In this document: positions 12,101-22,457 of the stretch, piece by piece
Position numbering within the stretch: position 1 is the stretch's first letter
Layout: each line of letters opens with the position of its first letter
Assembly (NCBI RefSeq): GCF_028009165.1
Contig: NC_079243.1
Span: 3,286,001-3,350,000, forward strand
Length of the DNA stretch: 64,000 bases
From: Akanthomyces muscarius
Taxonomy: Eukaryota > Ascomycota > Sordariomycetes > Hypocreales > Cordycipitaceae
Reading direction: 5' to 3'
Position numbers and translations under genes: made by a program
The notes under the pieces: generated by a model
Told to the model about the DNA's origin: nothing
Databases searched by the model: none
Seen by the model: the letters and a program-made list of their open reading frames with translations, nothing else

Positions 12101-13487
12101 CTCCATCCTGAATAAATTCAGCTTGGACATGGATATACTGACAAAACGTGTGCCACCTGCTTTGCATAACACGTTTTACTACGGAGTTGGCGCAGTTGTC
12201 AAAGTGGGAATCATTTTGTCAGGAGCTACATATATGACACTCCTGATTCCCATCATCCTCCTCGCGCTGTTCTTCATCCAACGATACTATCTTCGCACCT
12301 CACGACAGCTCAGGCATCTCGAGCTTGAGTCACAGGCTCCTCTTGTCACTGCAGTACGAGAAACATCTGATGGCCTGGTCTACATTCGGGGTTTTGGGTG
12401 GAAAGAACAGATGTTAGCTCGTGCCCTGCTTCTGCTAGATCAGTCCCAAAAGCCGGTCTACTTATTGTACTCTGCACAGCAGGTACTGGGCCTTTCCACG
12501 GACTTGGTTGCAGCTGCCATGGCGATAGTTCTTACTCTACTATCGATATTCGTCAAGCATGGACGATCCGCAAACTCAGCAGGCGTCGCATTTTTGTCCA
12601 TTGTCGTTGTCGGCAACACCCTTAACGAGCTTGTACTTCAGTGGACGTCATTAGAGATGGCGATCGGTGCACTATCTCGAATTCGTTCCTTCATCACGGG
12701 GACACCCATCGAGTCTGACCAAGGTAGGTCCAGTCTTCCTGAAGACTGGCCATCTAGAGGTGAAGTACAGTTGAGGAATGTGTCAGCTCGTTACCGAGAC
12801 AGAGAAGATGAACCCTACGTCTTGCAAAACGTATCGATTACCATACAGTCCGGTCAAAAGGTTGGAATTACGGGCCGCACTGGCAGTGGAAAGTCTTCAC
12901 TTCTTTATTCACTGCTAGGATTTCTTGACTACCAAGGCTCAATTGTTATCGACGGTGTGAACCTCACGACTGCTCCCCGCGATGAGCTCCGAGCGAAGAT
13001 TGTTACAATTTCCCAGGAACAAGTTGAACTAGACGGAACAGTTCGAGATAACTTACTGCCTTTTGATGTTAGCTGGGGTGGTGAAGCTGTCGAAGGGGAC
13101 GATGAGAAGAAGGCCGACGCGGTGACGAAAGACAGGATAGCCAGAGAGACACTGGTGCGGCTACGGATATGGGACAAGGTGGAGAGCAAGGGCGGCTTGA
13201 ATTCATCTTTGGAAGACGTCGGTTACTCGCACGGAGAAATGCAGCTGCTGTGCATTGCGCGAGCTGTTGTGCGCCGCCGTCTGACAGGCAGCAACCTTTT
13301 GCTTGTAGATGAAGCGACTGGCGGCGTGGACCGCTGGCGAGACCAAATTGTACGGGAAATGATGAAGGAGTATTTCCGAGGATGCACGATTATAGTGGTT
13401 GCCCACCGCGAGGAGAGCATTGCTGATTCAAACATCACTGTGGAGATGGCAGGAGGAGAGATGAAGGAGCCAAAAGTTTTCTACTGA
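9120..13487 (+). CDS. ABCC-type full-length ABC transporter (TMD0-TMD1-NBD1-TMD2-NBD2), with a frame problem at 9728-9790
   Basis: This is an exporter of the fungal ABCC family. Exon 1 is 9120-9311; intron 9312-9375 has a GTGAGT donor and TTCTAG acceptor; the frame then runs to a stop at 9787. The rest is open from 9790 in another frame. Either an intron 9728-9789 (GTGAGG...TTTTAG) joins them in frame, giving 1413 residues, or one T is missing near 9784-9787. The supposed intron contains EPTSGFWCRTFFF, a motif normally coding in this family. NBD1 (~610) has Walker A GPTSSGKT, canonical LSGGQRQRIS (~705) and a degenerate Walker B/switch (LLDDSF; no His in VVVASYLPE). NBD2 (~1211) has GRTGSGKSS, YSHGEMQ (~1326), LLLVDEATGG and VVAHREES. 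So one composite ATP site looks intact and the other degenerate, as is common in ABCC proteins. It is a paralogue of the transporter at 1-1394. Substrate unknown. Confidence 0.88.
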
Positions 13488-15335
13488 GTACGTGTCGGCA
13501 ATGGCGTTGGGGTTTCATTTCTGTACATTGCGTGCCTCGTCCTCTATTACAGGTTAGCGTTTTAGCTGTTGGATAGTAGGCCTGTGCCTGTCACTTTCAG
13601 AGGATCTTGCTTGCCATGTTATGTCGGGGTGATTACTGGCTTTGACCATTCAAAGGTGGTCTCGTTGAACCGAGCCTCTGTACAAACAGTTGTCCCTTTT
13701 GTGATCAGCGCGTCACTCCGCATACTATCTTCATAAGATTCAGAGGTCGCTAGCACGCATTCAAGAGCAAGAACCTGGTTGGTTGGGTGCGATAAATAGA
13801 GCCTACCCAGTAGTCGGCTCATCTGGTGATGATCATGGCTGCCGCACTATGGTGGCCTCATCATCCGACAAAGCCAAGGATGTGCCCTGACTTCAGCGGG
13901 CTCGAGGCCACTAAAGCGGGCGGGCAGGTGAGCGGGGGTGGGCACCAAGAGGCGTTGGCAGCAAAACAGGCCTAGCTCCAGGGGACGGCAGCCAAGCATT
14001 GGGGCTTTGCAGCGCTAGCCCAGGCACGGCCTCCACTAAAAGACGCGGTGGCTGCCACTGAGGCCGCTGAAAATAGAAAGACGATCCACTGGCGATCCGC
14101 TGGTTGACCGGGCAAACAGACCTGGAGCGGGCCATTTCAAGCACTTTCAAGGCACACCTCAGCCAGCAGCCCAGTGCTGGCAAGACGGCATGACGTTTTA
14201 CAGTACAGCGGCCGCATCCGCTGAAACGGTTCGCGGCAGACCTCCAAACAGCCGGCACTCAACTCGAGATGCATGCCAATGCCTCGCTCCCCTCCATTAC
14301 GTATAAACACTGGTAGAAGCAACTGCCCATGCCTCAGATCCATCCAGATGCGTCACAGGACCCCTCATCCTCGATATCAACAAAAGGCCCAGGTCTCGCG
14401 GCCTCGTCTACTCTTTCCCTTTCCTCTCCCAGCCTGCGTGTGTCTCTCCTTCAGTCCTGACCGACACCACGCCACGCATGCCTGAGACATTTCAAAGACA
14501 ACAAACCAAGTCGCGAGAAACACCATACATTAAACACTTGGCCTCGCCAAAACGTCGCCTCGTCATCCAACTACGACTCGCCCTACATTCATTACGGTCA
14601 TTTTGCTTTTTCCACGACTCTCGCTTTGCCCCCCGCATCCGTCCCGACGACTACGATCGGCCGCTATTATTTCGGTCCCGTCCACCTGTCTTGCCAGCGA
14701 ATAACCTTTTTTCAATCTTGTTTTGATTTACGTCTGCTATCATCAACCGAGCGCTACCTCCAGTACAATCACACCGTCACCGCTACCTACCGAAGGAGTC
14801 GAGAAGCAAGCAAGCCATCGAACCACCCCTGTCTAGCCGAAACAAGGCGATAATTCAAGGGTTCAAGATTAACCCCAGCTAGGGGCAACGAAAACAACAC
14901 TACGTAGTAGACATCCAGCCAGTGGCAGCGACGAAGAGAAGAGCTGATAGTAGCGCCGGACCACCCACCACCACAGCCACCGACGCCAATCTCTCGCGCT
15001 GCTTCACACCACCCTCATCGGCTCCCGAAACCATACTATGGGCAGCCCGCCTTCCTTCTCTTCTTCTTGCCCACCACCGAAACCTCATGACGGGCTTCCA
15101 CCTACGCATCGCCGTCGCCAACTGCTCCCTTCACATCATCCATGACCATCGCCATCTGATACATACTCGTCACCGCAGGCCGCACATCGCCAGATCCAAC
15201 CGTGCCCCTGCCCGCCTGGGGCTCCGCAGGACAGGTGCCGCCGGGCCCGCCTCCCTCCCACACACTGCTGATTACCACCACCACCGTCGCCGCTCTTCGT
15301 CTTCCAAGCTACATCTTCTGCAACAACGCCTCGAG
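13488..15335. other. intergenic and long 5' leader of the DUF4048 gene
   Basis: This is 1.85 kb. The first part is the 3' region of the ABC transporter. From about 14300 the sequence is pyrimidine-rich and contains short upstream ATG frames, for example 14478-14726. The frame of the next gene is open back to 14922 but contains only one earlier in-frame ATG (about 15088), so most of this is probably untranslated leader. Confidence 0.55.
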
Positions 15336-16973
15336 ATGGCTTCTAATCAAGAAATTCGGCGTCGTTCCTCGGCTGCTGACCGGACGCCCTACGACAATCC
15401 GCTTTCACCTACTTCGATCATGGCCATATCCACCACGTTTTCCCCTGCCCCTGACTCTGCGCTGGCGCAGGTCAAGGATGACGAAATTTCACGACAACAA
15501 CAATTATCAGGGACGGTCCGAAAGGACATGAGCGCAGAGTCCATGCCGCCGCCGCCACGACCCTTTAGCGATCTCCCCCCAGGCAGGCGATTTACACATG
15601 CCCGCGCGCACTCAATGGCCTCTTCTGGTTCGAGACAAGCCAACAGGCTCTCACTAACACTGCCCATTGCACCCGCATCTAGGGTTGAGCCCATCCGCCC
15701 GCCCTCATCCGCGGGGCCGCCCGCAACACTCTCGTCAAAACCACCTACACCGGCACAGACACCCGTGCTCCCCGCTCTCGAAGACGCGAACGATTTTATA
15801 ATAGCAATCGCCGCGCAAGAGAGAAAGGTGCTGGAGCTCCGCGAAGAACTGGCACGTGCCGAGGCCGATCTGACCTCTCTCAAGGGGCAATGGACATCGA
15901 AGGAGTCCATGCAGAAGCGTGCCGCCGAGATTCAATCCCGGTCCCTCGCCTCCCCTCAGCGGTGCCCGACACCCGATGCCACGGCGTCTCCGACAAGACA
16001 GAGCGTCGACCAGGATCGTAAGAAGCTCTGGCTACAGTCGCAACAAAATTCTCCCTCTACGCCTACACAAGGCCGCAGAAAAGTCATGCGAGGAGGCCAC
16101 ACGCGCACGCTGTCGCTTCTATCGCCCGCTAGGTCTGATGCACCCTTCAACCTTCACGAGGATAGGGTCAGCATCGATAGTGCCATGGTTCAGCCTCTGC
16201 ATGAACGGATGGCGCCACCACTAGGACAGCCTTCAGCGCTGTCAAAGCGGGCGACATGGCAACCACGCAGCCAACCACAGCCGTCGGTTGTGTTCCCACT
16301 TGTCGAGGACTTTAAGCTCGGCTTGCGCGCCTTTGTGGAGGACATTCGACAAATCACAGTTGGCGACGAACCGATTACCGGGCCGGCTACAGCTACGCAC
16401 CGGCACTCTACTGCGCTGCACACGAGAACGCTCAGTACATCTGCACGCGATCGCGACGCTACACCCACAGGTCACGATCGCAAGTCGTCCGCAGCCACGA
16501 GATCCAGAGTTAATTCGTCGCTTGACGCGGTCAAGCAAGGACCTGTACTCGGCAGCAAGGCTGATGATGTTATTTCCATGCCTGAAAAGACAAAAGCGAG
16601 CGGAAAGGGCAAGCAGTTTTCATGGACGCCGCTGGGCTTTGAAACGCTCGAGGACAATGACTGGGCAAATTGGGAATCGCCATCGTCTGTCAAGTCAAGC
16701 CGGTGGAGCGGCTCCACGATGCACAACGGCAGTTTGGACGAGATTGAGGCCATTCCAGAAAAAGCCGAAGAGTCTACTACTACTACGCCTGTGAAAGCGA
16801 AGCGTGGGTCGCAGGAAAACGGTGTGCGCAACACAAAGCTCGACGAGCTGCTGCCCAGCATGGTCAACCGCCTGTCGCCGAGCAACATCAAACGCACCGC
16901 CAACAATCTTATGGACGAGTGGGAAAAGTCTCTGATTGCACCTGAGGTCCGAGACAAGGAAAACGGTGTATAA
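15336..16973 (+). CDS. DUF4048-type fungal protein
   Basis: A single exon of 545 residues. I chose ATG 15336 (MASNQEIRRRSS) because it starts the Ser/Arg- and Pro-rich region typical of this fungal family; an in-frame ATG near 15088 would add about 83 His/Arg-rich residues with no recognisable homology. Features in order are RRFTHARAHSMASSGSRQ.NRLSLTLPI (~85-115), a short coiled coil ending LREELARAEADLTSLKGQW (~165-190), repeated Ser/Thr-Pro sites, and a C-terminal block with FSWTPLGFETLEDNDWANWESP (~430). The family label DUF4048 is from memory. The protein looks mostly disordered and heavily phosphorylatable; its cellular role is not known to me. Confidence 0.8.
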   Translation: MASNQEIRRRSSAADRTPYDNPLSPTSIMAISTTFSPAPDSALAQVKDDEISRQQQLSGTVRKDMSAESMPPPPRPFSDLPPGRRFTHARAHSMASSGSRQANRLSLTLPIAPASRVEPIRPPSSAGPPATLSSKPPTPAQTPVLPALEDANDFIIAIAAQERKVLELREELARAEADLTSLKGQWTSKESMQKRAAEIQSRSLASPQRCPTPDATASPTRQSVDQDRKKLWLQSQQNSPSTPTQGRRKVMRGGHTRTLSLLSPARSDAPFNLHEDRVSIDSAMVQPLHERMAPPLGQPSALSKRATWQPRSQPQPSVVFPLVEDFKLGLRAFVEDIRQITVGDEPITGPATATHRHSTALHTRTLSTSARDRDATPTGHDRKSSAATRSRVNSSLDAVKQGPVLGSKADDVISMPEKTKASGKGKQFSWTPLGFETLEDNDWANWESPSSVKSSRWSGSTMHNGSLDEIEAIPEKAEESTTTTPVKAKRGSQENGVRNTKLDELLPSMVNRLSPSNIKRTANNLMDEWEKSLIAPEVRDKENGV

Positions 16974-18663
16974 AACTTACAATGATGACGACATATCACA
17001 GCACAGTATACAAACGACTCGACACATGAACACTCACTTTGATTATACATATATATTACACTTATACTGCACATGGCAACAACACTTTGCATATAGACTT
17101 AGTCAACCACGGCCTACAACGGATACTTTTCTTTTCTTTCTGTCTGACGAAGGCGATTTCTTTCTTGATATCTTGATAAAAAGACGATATTAGACCTTTG
17201 AGTTGTTTTTATTTGACTTTTTTTGTTCTTGGAGAAGTGTTTTTTTCTTGCTAATTGTTGGCATATACTGCTTTTTGGGACATGGCATTCTGTTTCTGCA
17301 CAACGACCGGCTAGGAATATGATGACAAGAACGACAAGGACAAACTGAGAATAAATGTCTCTTTTATATATATATAGGTATATAACGCACTCAATCAAGT
17401 ACAATTGAACTTGTTTGAACCTCAACTAGACTGTGGTAGAAGTGACGTGTGTGCAACCATTTAAAACGAGCGATGGGGTTTTGTGGTGAAAATGCCGGCA
17501 AGACGACCCTGCAATCAATAAGTTTACTGCCAAGCCTGAATGTCAAAACCCCGCCTTACTGTGGAAAGAATTGTTACACTGAATTCTTACTAATCATGTA
17601 TGAACTCTAACAGATAATACAAGGCGTTCAAGATGCTTGCCAAAGACGAGCGTCATAGCCATTGGCTTAGATGTAGGGTATTACCGTCAGTTGGGTTGCC
17701 GCTATCAAGATCAACACGGTGACACAATTTTTTTCGAGAAGTCATTCCACGTTTTGATAAAGACATGCCTGTAAGTTTGTCTCTGTAGAAGAAACAAACA
17801 TGTTTTTATCCTAGGCCTGCTCTGTTCTAGGAAGTATCTACATGCATCCCATCCCACAGCCATGACGGCAGCTCACCAGCTCGGTCCGCCATGCTGCACT
17901 GTCCAACATGAACATCAAGCTCTGGTACAACAATCAAGAGCCAAGACCCAAAAACGGCATACAATATTCCACCACCTGTACTATTTAGGAAGAGGCGCAT
18001 TTAATTAGTAGTCCCCAAAGCCCGTATGATGAGTCTGGCCATTTCTCGTTTACAAGGTGTGCCGATCGCTGATTGCTTGCACTCGACATCAAAACCAACT
18101 GTGGATCAAAAGGTACCTAGCCCACCCAGATTGCGCAAGAAAGTACCTTGTGCAACCCCGCTTGATTTTTTTTGCTAAATTAATGCATCAGACCATAATA
18201 ATTCCAAGCCATAGAAACAATTCACGCGCTACCACTTGTGGGTGCGCGGCACGTGTAAATCCTCAGTTTCATAGGAGAAATATCGATTCTATAGCGAGCA
18301 ACATTTCCTTGTTTGATTGACGAGCAATAAATAAGCAGCTGCCAGGTTCAAATTTGAGCCACGATTTAACTACAATTGACTTTAGATTTGCGGGTCGGCA
18401 GGACATTCTGGCCTACCAGTAACTCATGCGCAAGGCCTCATAAAGCTTCCTCTCCGATCTCGGCAGGCGGCGGGGTGTTCTCCTCCAACTCGGTAGAGGG
18501 GCGGGGGTGAGCTGCGCTGCCAACGAAAGCATTTCCGTTTCGGAGGAACAAGCTGTCCCCAACTTTGCTCTGACATATACCCTCGTCTTGGACTCATTCT
18601 CGTGCTTCGTCACACAAGACCGACCATTCTCTGGACAAACTCCGTCGGACAAGTATTGCAATC
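16974..18663. other. intergenic, AT-rich, no gene seen
   Basis: This is 1.7 kb between two plus-strand genes. It is AT-rich just after the DUF4048 stop, with a TATATATATATA tract near 17366. The last ~150 bases before 18664 form the leader of the leucine gene. No Leu3-type CCGGNNCCGG site was found by eye in the 240 bases upstream of that gene. Confidence 0.55.
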
Positions 18664-20037
18664 ATGGCGGAACACAACATTGTTGTTTTTGCGGGCGACC
18701 ACTGCGGCCCAGAGGTAACAAACGACGCCCGAGCTTTCCCACCCTTGACTCTGGACGGAGAGAGGCTGACTTTTGGTCAAATTGACAGGTTATTGCCGAG
18801 GCAATCAAGGTATGAGTCTGGTATTTGCGATCGGCAGCTGAGCCCGTCTGACGCAGGACACAGGTTATCAAGACGGTCGAGGAGCTGAGCCCGACTGCTG
18901 GCAAATTCAATCTGCAGGACCACCTGCTCGGAGGGGTAAGTCGTCCCCCGACAGCAGACTACACAGGCTGAATGACATCCACGAGAGAAGTCGCTTGCTA
19001 ACCTTGGCGTTGCTCTCCCCAGTGCTCCATCGACCAGACCGGCACCCCCCTCACGGACGAGGCCCTCGCCGCCGCCAAGGCCGCGCACGCGGTGCTCCTC
19101 GGCGCCATCGGCGGCCCCGAATGGGGCACCGGCGCCGTCCGCCCGGAGCAGGGCCTCCTGCGGCTGCGCAGCGAGATGTGCGCCTACGGCAACCTCCGCC
19201 CCTGCTTCTTCGCCTCGGACGCCCTCGTCGAGTCCTCGCCGCTCAAGGCGTCCGTCTGCCGCGGCACCGACATCATGCTGGTCCGCGAGCTGACCTCGGG
19301 CCTGTACTTTGGCGAGCGAAAAGAGTACGACGGCGTCGATGCGTTTGACACGACCGTCTACACGAAACCAGAGGTCGAGCGCATCGCGCGGCTCGGCGGC
19401 CACCTGGCCAAGACCAGGGGCGACTCGCGCGTCATCTCGCTGGACAAGGCCAACGTGCTGGCGACGAGCAGGCTCTGGCGCCAGGTGGTGGACGAGGTCT
19501 TCAAGAACGAGTTTCCGGAGCTCAAGGTCGAGCATCAGCTCATCGACAGCGCGGCCATGATCATGGTCAAGAACCCGACGCAGCTGAACGGCGTCATAAT
19601 AGCGCCCAACTTGGCAGGTGAGTAACATCCCTCGTGTTGCACCTCGACAGGGCGATTTTTTTGGCTAACCATTTTTTTTAAAAGGCGATATTCTCAGCGA
19701 CGAGGCGAGCGCCATCTCTGGAAGCATAGGACTCCTGCCGAGCGCGAGTCTCTGCGGGCTGCCGGGCACCGCAGTGCCTTCCATCTGCGAGCCGATCCAC
19801 GGCAGCGCACCGGACATTTCAGGCAAGGGAATCGTCAACCCCATCGGCACCATCCTCTCCGTCGCCATGATGTTCCGGTACTCGCTGAATCTCGCCCACG
19901 AGGCCAAGGTTGTCGAGGACGCGGTCCGCGCCGCCATCGACGGCGGGCTGAGGACAAAGGACATGGGCGGGAGCACAGGCACTGTGGAAGCAGGAGAGGC
20001 CATTGTTGCGGAGCTGGTCAAGATTCTCAAGGCGTGA
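18664..20037 (+). CDS. leu2: 3-isopropylmalate dehydrogenase (leucine biosynthesis)
   Basis: This enzyme catalyses NAD-dependent oxidation and decarboxylation of 3-isopropylmalate, the third step of leucine synthesis. Five exons: 18664-18714, 18789-18809, 18864-18935, 19023-19617 and 19685-20037, all with GT-AG introns (GTAACA, GTATGA, GTAAGT and GTGAGT donors), giving 363 residues, the usual size. Visible landmarks are the N-terminal AGDHCGPE loop, [26 protein letters not shown] (substrate-binding Arg region), [21 protein letters not shown], the Mg-binding [12 protein letters not shown] and the NAD-binding [15 protein letters not shown]...NPIGTILS. The 21-nt second exon is a microexon. Fungi often carry two leu2 paralogues (A and B); I cannot tell which this is. 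Confidence 0.96.
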
Positions 20038-21421
20038 GATGCCACTTCAGGCACCCAAAGGACGGTTTAGCCAATGTAGCAGATATTGATGCGTCCCAGA
20101 CACAGTTCGAGTGTCGAGAATAAAAATTCCATCATCATAGCCATGATAATTATCCTCAGTCTCGTCAAGTAACTTCTGTTCTGGAAGTGATTCTTTGGCT
20201 CCCGTGTGGTGGTTGGCAGCATGTGGTCGATGACCATGTCTGCGGCTGGTTGAGGATCGTCAGAGTTAATTGCGTAATAAGGGCTTGAGACGCCCCAAGG
20301 GGGTTTCTTCTTCTTCTTTACTAGAAAATTTGCAAACAATTTCCCGAGCTTTACATAAAGCAAAGTCCTGTACAAAGCCGTCTAGTTTCAGTCCACAGTA
20401 GCTGAAGCAAACATGTGTTTAATCTTTTTGTGAAGCTGCTGAATAGAGCCGCGGCACTGGGCGACTAACTACTTTGGCACTACGGAGTGATTGTCAGGGC
20501 TGAACGGACATTGGCGGCCGGCCTGTACACGAATGGCATGGGGTCCGCTGAAGCAATCTGTAATAAGCAGCGGAATGACCGGGAGCGCATGGCTAGTCGT
20601 ACCGGCATTGCGGCGCTTTGTCAAATAGGCGACCTAAGTGGTTTTTTGTGAATCATTATAAAGTAAAAATAGCACTGCTCTTCAATAAAGCACGGCAGAG
20701 CCTCCTCGCCTCGATGGTGTGTAGCCGATGTTGTACAGAGAGGCGTCGAACATGGGTATTTCCGGCCAAGGATCCGGATCCATCAAGGCGAAGCGAAAAG
20801 AAGAAGATTCAATTTTCCCGACCGAGCCTAGAATAGAAATGTTGCTACTCGTAGCCATTCTTCTTTGTCACCTCGGTGGGCTCGCGGTCGGCTCTCCGTC
20901 AGCAGCACCAATACTTTGGCTTCGGTTCGACCAAGCTAGCTGGTGTTAGTCGGCGGGCCACAGTTCACACTAGCGAGTGCGAGTGCGAGCCAGAAAAGCG
21001 CCATCATCTCCAGCCCTGCGAGGCAAGGGCATAAGCATGTTGTCTCATTCGCCGTACGTCAGCGGCGGGGGTCTCACCACGATAACTACCCAACGTCAGC
21101 TGCTTGTGCGGGCGCTGGCCGCGACGAGGGCTTGAGTGTTGGGATATATATATAGTCCCTACCCGCCCTCGATTTTCTCTCCAGTCGTTTTGCTACATGA
21201 CAGCCCGAACATCATTTGTTTCTCTCAATCGACAAAATCTCCAATTGCATTGCCTGCAGCTTCGTTAACGACACCCGCAACTCAACTATACCAAGAGTTA
21301 TAGAGCCGCCCCCTCTGGTAGTCACCACCCCCACTACTCTTCAATCTTGGAAAACTTCCCTAGGAAGAAGAAAAGCACTTACTTCTTTTCTTCTTTTCTC
21401 CTTCTTTTTATTACCGACACA
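20038..21421. other. intergenic and promoter of the DUF4188 gene
   Basis: This is 1.4 kb. A possible poly(A) signal (AATAAA) lies near 20120 downstream of leu2. The distal part contains a TATA-like element (listed separately) and a long pyrimidine-rich leader (about 21380-21415) just before ATG 21422. No gene is seen. Confidence 0.55.
21144..21154 (+). promoter_or_regulatory. TATA-like element upstream of the DUF4188 gene
   Basis: An ATATATATATA run sits about 270 bases upstream of the likely ATG at 21422 in otherwise GC-balanced DNA. It is followed by CT-rich sequence typical of fungal leaders. Assignment as a core promoter is inference. Confidence 0.4.
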
Positions 21422-22327
21422 ATGGGCAAACAATTTCAACCCAAGCTTGCTCCCACCGAGAGCCCGTGGACCTACAACCGCCCCGCCAGCGTAAGCAGCT
21501 CGTCTCACTCCCCATCATCACGCCCCATCCACTTACACAGCAACTCACAGGCCAAGCTGCACCTCGACAAGGTCGTCCAGCTCCCCGTGCTCCTCGTCCT
21601 CGGCAGCGTCGCGCAGTGCCTCCTCTCCATCGCCCTGCCCGCGCGCTGGGCCGTCGTGCCGCTCCTCGGCTACCTCGCCATCAGCGGCCTCTCCCTCCTC
21701 CTCAACACCACCACGTCCCGCCACGCGGCCCCCCTGCCGCTCAACGTGGTCCCCGGGCGCGCCGCCGCGCAGCTGCCGCAGCGCGACGGCTCGTTCCTCG
21801 CCACGCCCGCCGAGGACCAGCTCGTCGTGTTCCACATTGCCGCGCAGTTCAACCACCCGCTCGGGCCGCTGTGCCCCGGCGGCAAGGCCACGGGCGAGCG
21901 CTTCGACCGCCTCGTCGCGGACCTGCGCCGCCGCGCCGCCGAGCTCGGCGTGCTGTCGGTGAGCGCCTGGACGGGCGCCGTCGACGGGTCGTTTTCGACA
22001 AACACCATCATCTACTTCAAGGACCTGCAGAGCCTGCACGCGTTTGCGCACGAGGACATGCACCGCGAGGCGTGGGAGTGGTTCGCGGCGCAGCGCTTCC
22101 CGCACCTCGGCGTCTTCCACGAGACGTTTCTGGTGCCGCGCAAGAGCTACGAGTGCGTCTATCTCAACTGCAAGCCGCTGCTGATGGGCAGCGCGGCGAG
22201 CCTGGCGCGGGACGAGAAGACGGGCGAGGAGAGGTGGGTGAATGCGCTGGTGAGTGCGGATACGCCGGTGCTGAAGACGCAGTATGCAAGGATGGGGCGG
22301 GATCGTAATGGTGTCGTGGTTGAGTAA
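21422..22327 (+). CDS. DUF4188 (monooxygenase-like) membrane protein
   Basis: ATG 21422 (MGKQFQPK) follows a pyrimidine-rich leader. A 60-bp stretch 21491-21550 (GTAAGC donor, ACTTAC branch-like site, CTCACAG acceptor) is very probably an intron: it is a multiple of three without a stop, so an unspliced reading also stays open. Spliced exons 21422-21490 and 21551-22327 give 281 residues. Two hydrophobic segments occur at about 29-50 and 54-75, then a soluble domain with LVVFHIAAQFNHP, NTIIYFKDLQSLHAFAHE, HETFLVPRKSYECVYLNCKPLLMG, matching the DUF4188 pattern that is distantly related to antibiotic-biosynthesis monooxygenase folds. Any reaction is unknown. It converges on the glycosidase-like gene, with stops 130 bp apart. 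Confidence 0.82.
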   Translation: MGKQFQPKLAPTESPWTYNRPASVSSSSHSPSSRPIHLHSNSQAKLHLDKVVQLPVLLVLGSVAQCLLSIALPARWAVVPLLGYLAISGLSLLLNTTTSRHAAPLPLNVVPGRAAAQLPQRDGSFLATPAEDQLVVFHIAAQFNHPLGPLCPGGKATGERFDRLVADLRRRAAELGVLSVSAWTGAVDGSFSTNTIIYFKDLQSLHAFAHEDMHREAWEWFAAQRFPHLGVFHETFLVPRKSYECVYLNCKPLLMGSAASLARDEKTGEERWVNALVSADTPVLKTQYARMGRDRNGVVVE

Positions 22328-22457
22328 ATGTGTATGAGACAATGTGTGGTCGTTGCTTTGGGAGCCGGGTTAGAGGCGCTGGGCGATGTACAATATACAA
22401 GTTGGTTTGCATATCTGGTTTACTTTTCTTTACTCTAATGAAGATGTTGACTGTATT

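Noticed and set aside
1..13487. Repeat-induced point mutation as the cause of divergence between the two ABC copies
   Set aside because: Differences include many transversions and are balanced at third positions; no excess of C-to-T changes or stops was seen.
1..15000. Secondary-metabolite gene cluster
   Set aside because: Transporters are present, but no polyketide synthase, peptide synthetase, terpene cyclase, P450 or cluster regulator is visible in the window.
14922..15335. N-terminal extension of the DUF4048 protein
   Set aside because: The frame opens at GTG, is His/Arg-rich without homology, and the ATG at 15336 starts the recognisable protein.
18777..19628. 283-codon minus-strand ORF antisense to leu2
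   Set aside because: A GC-rich shadow frame opposite a strongly conserved gene.
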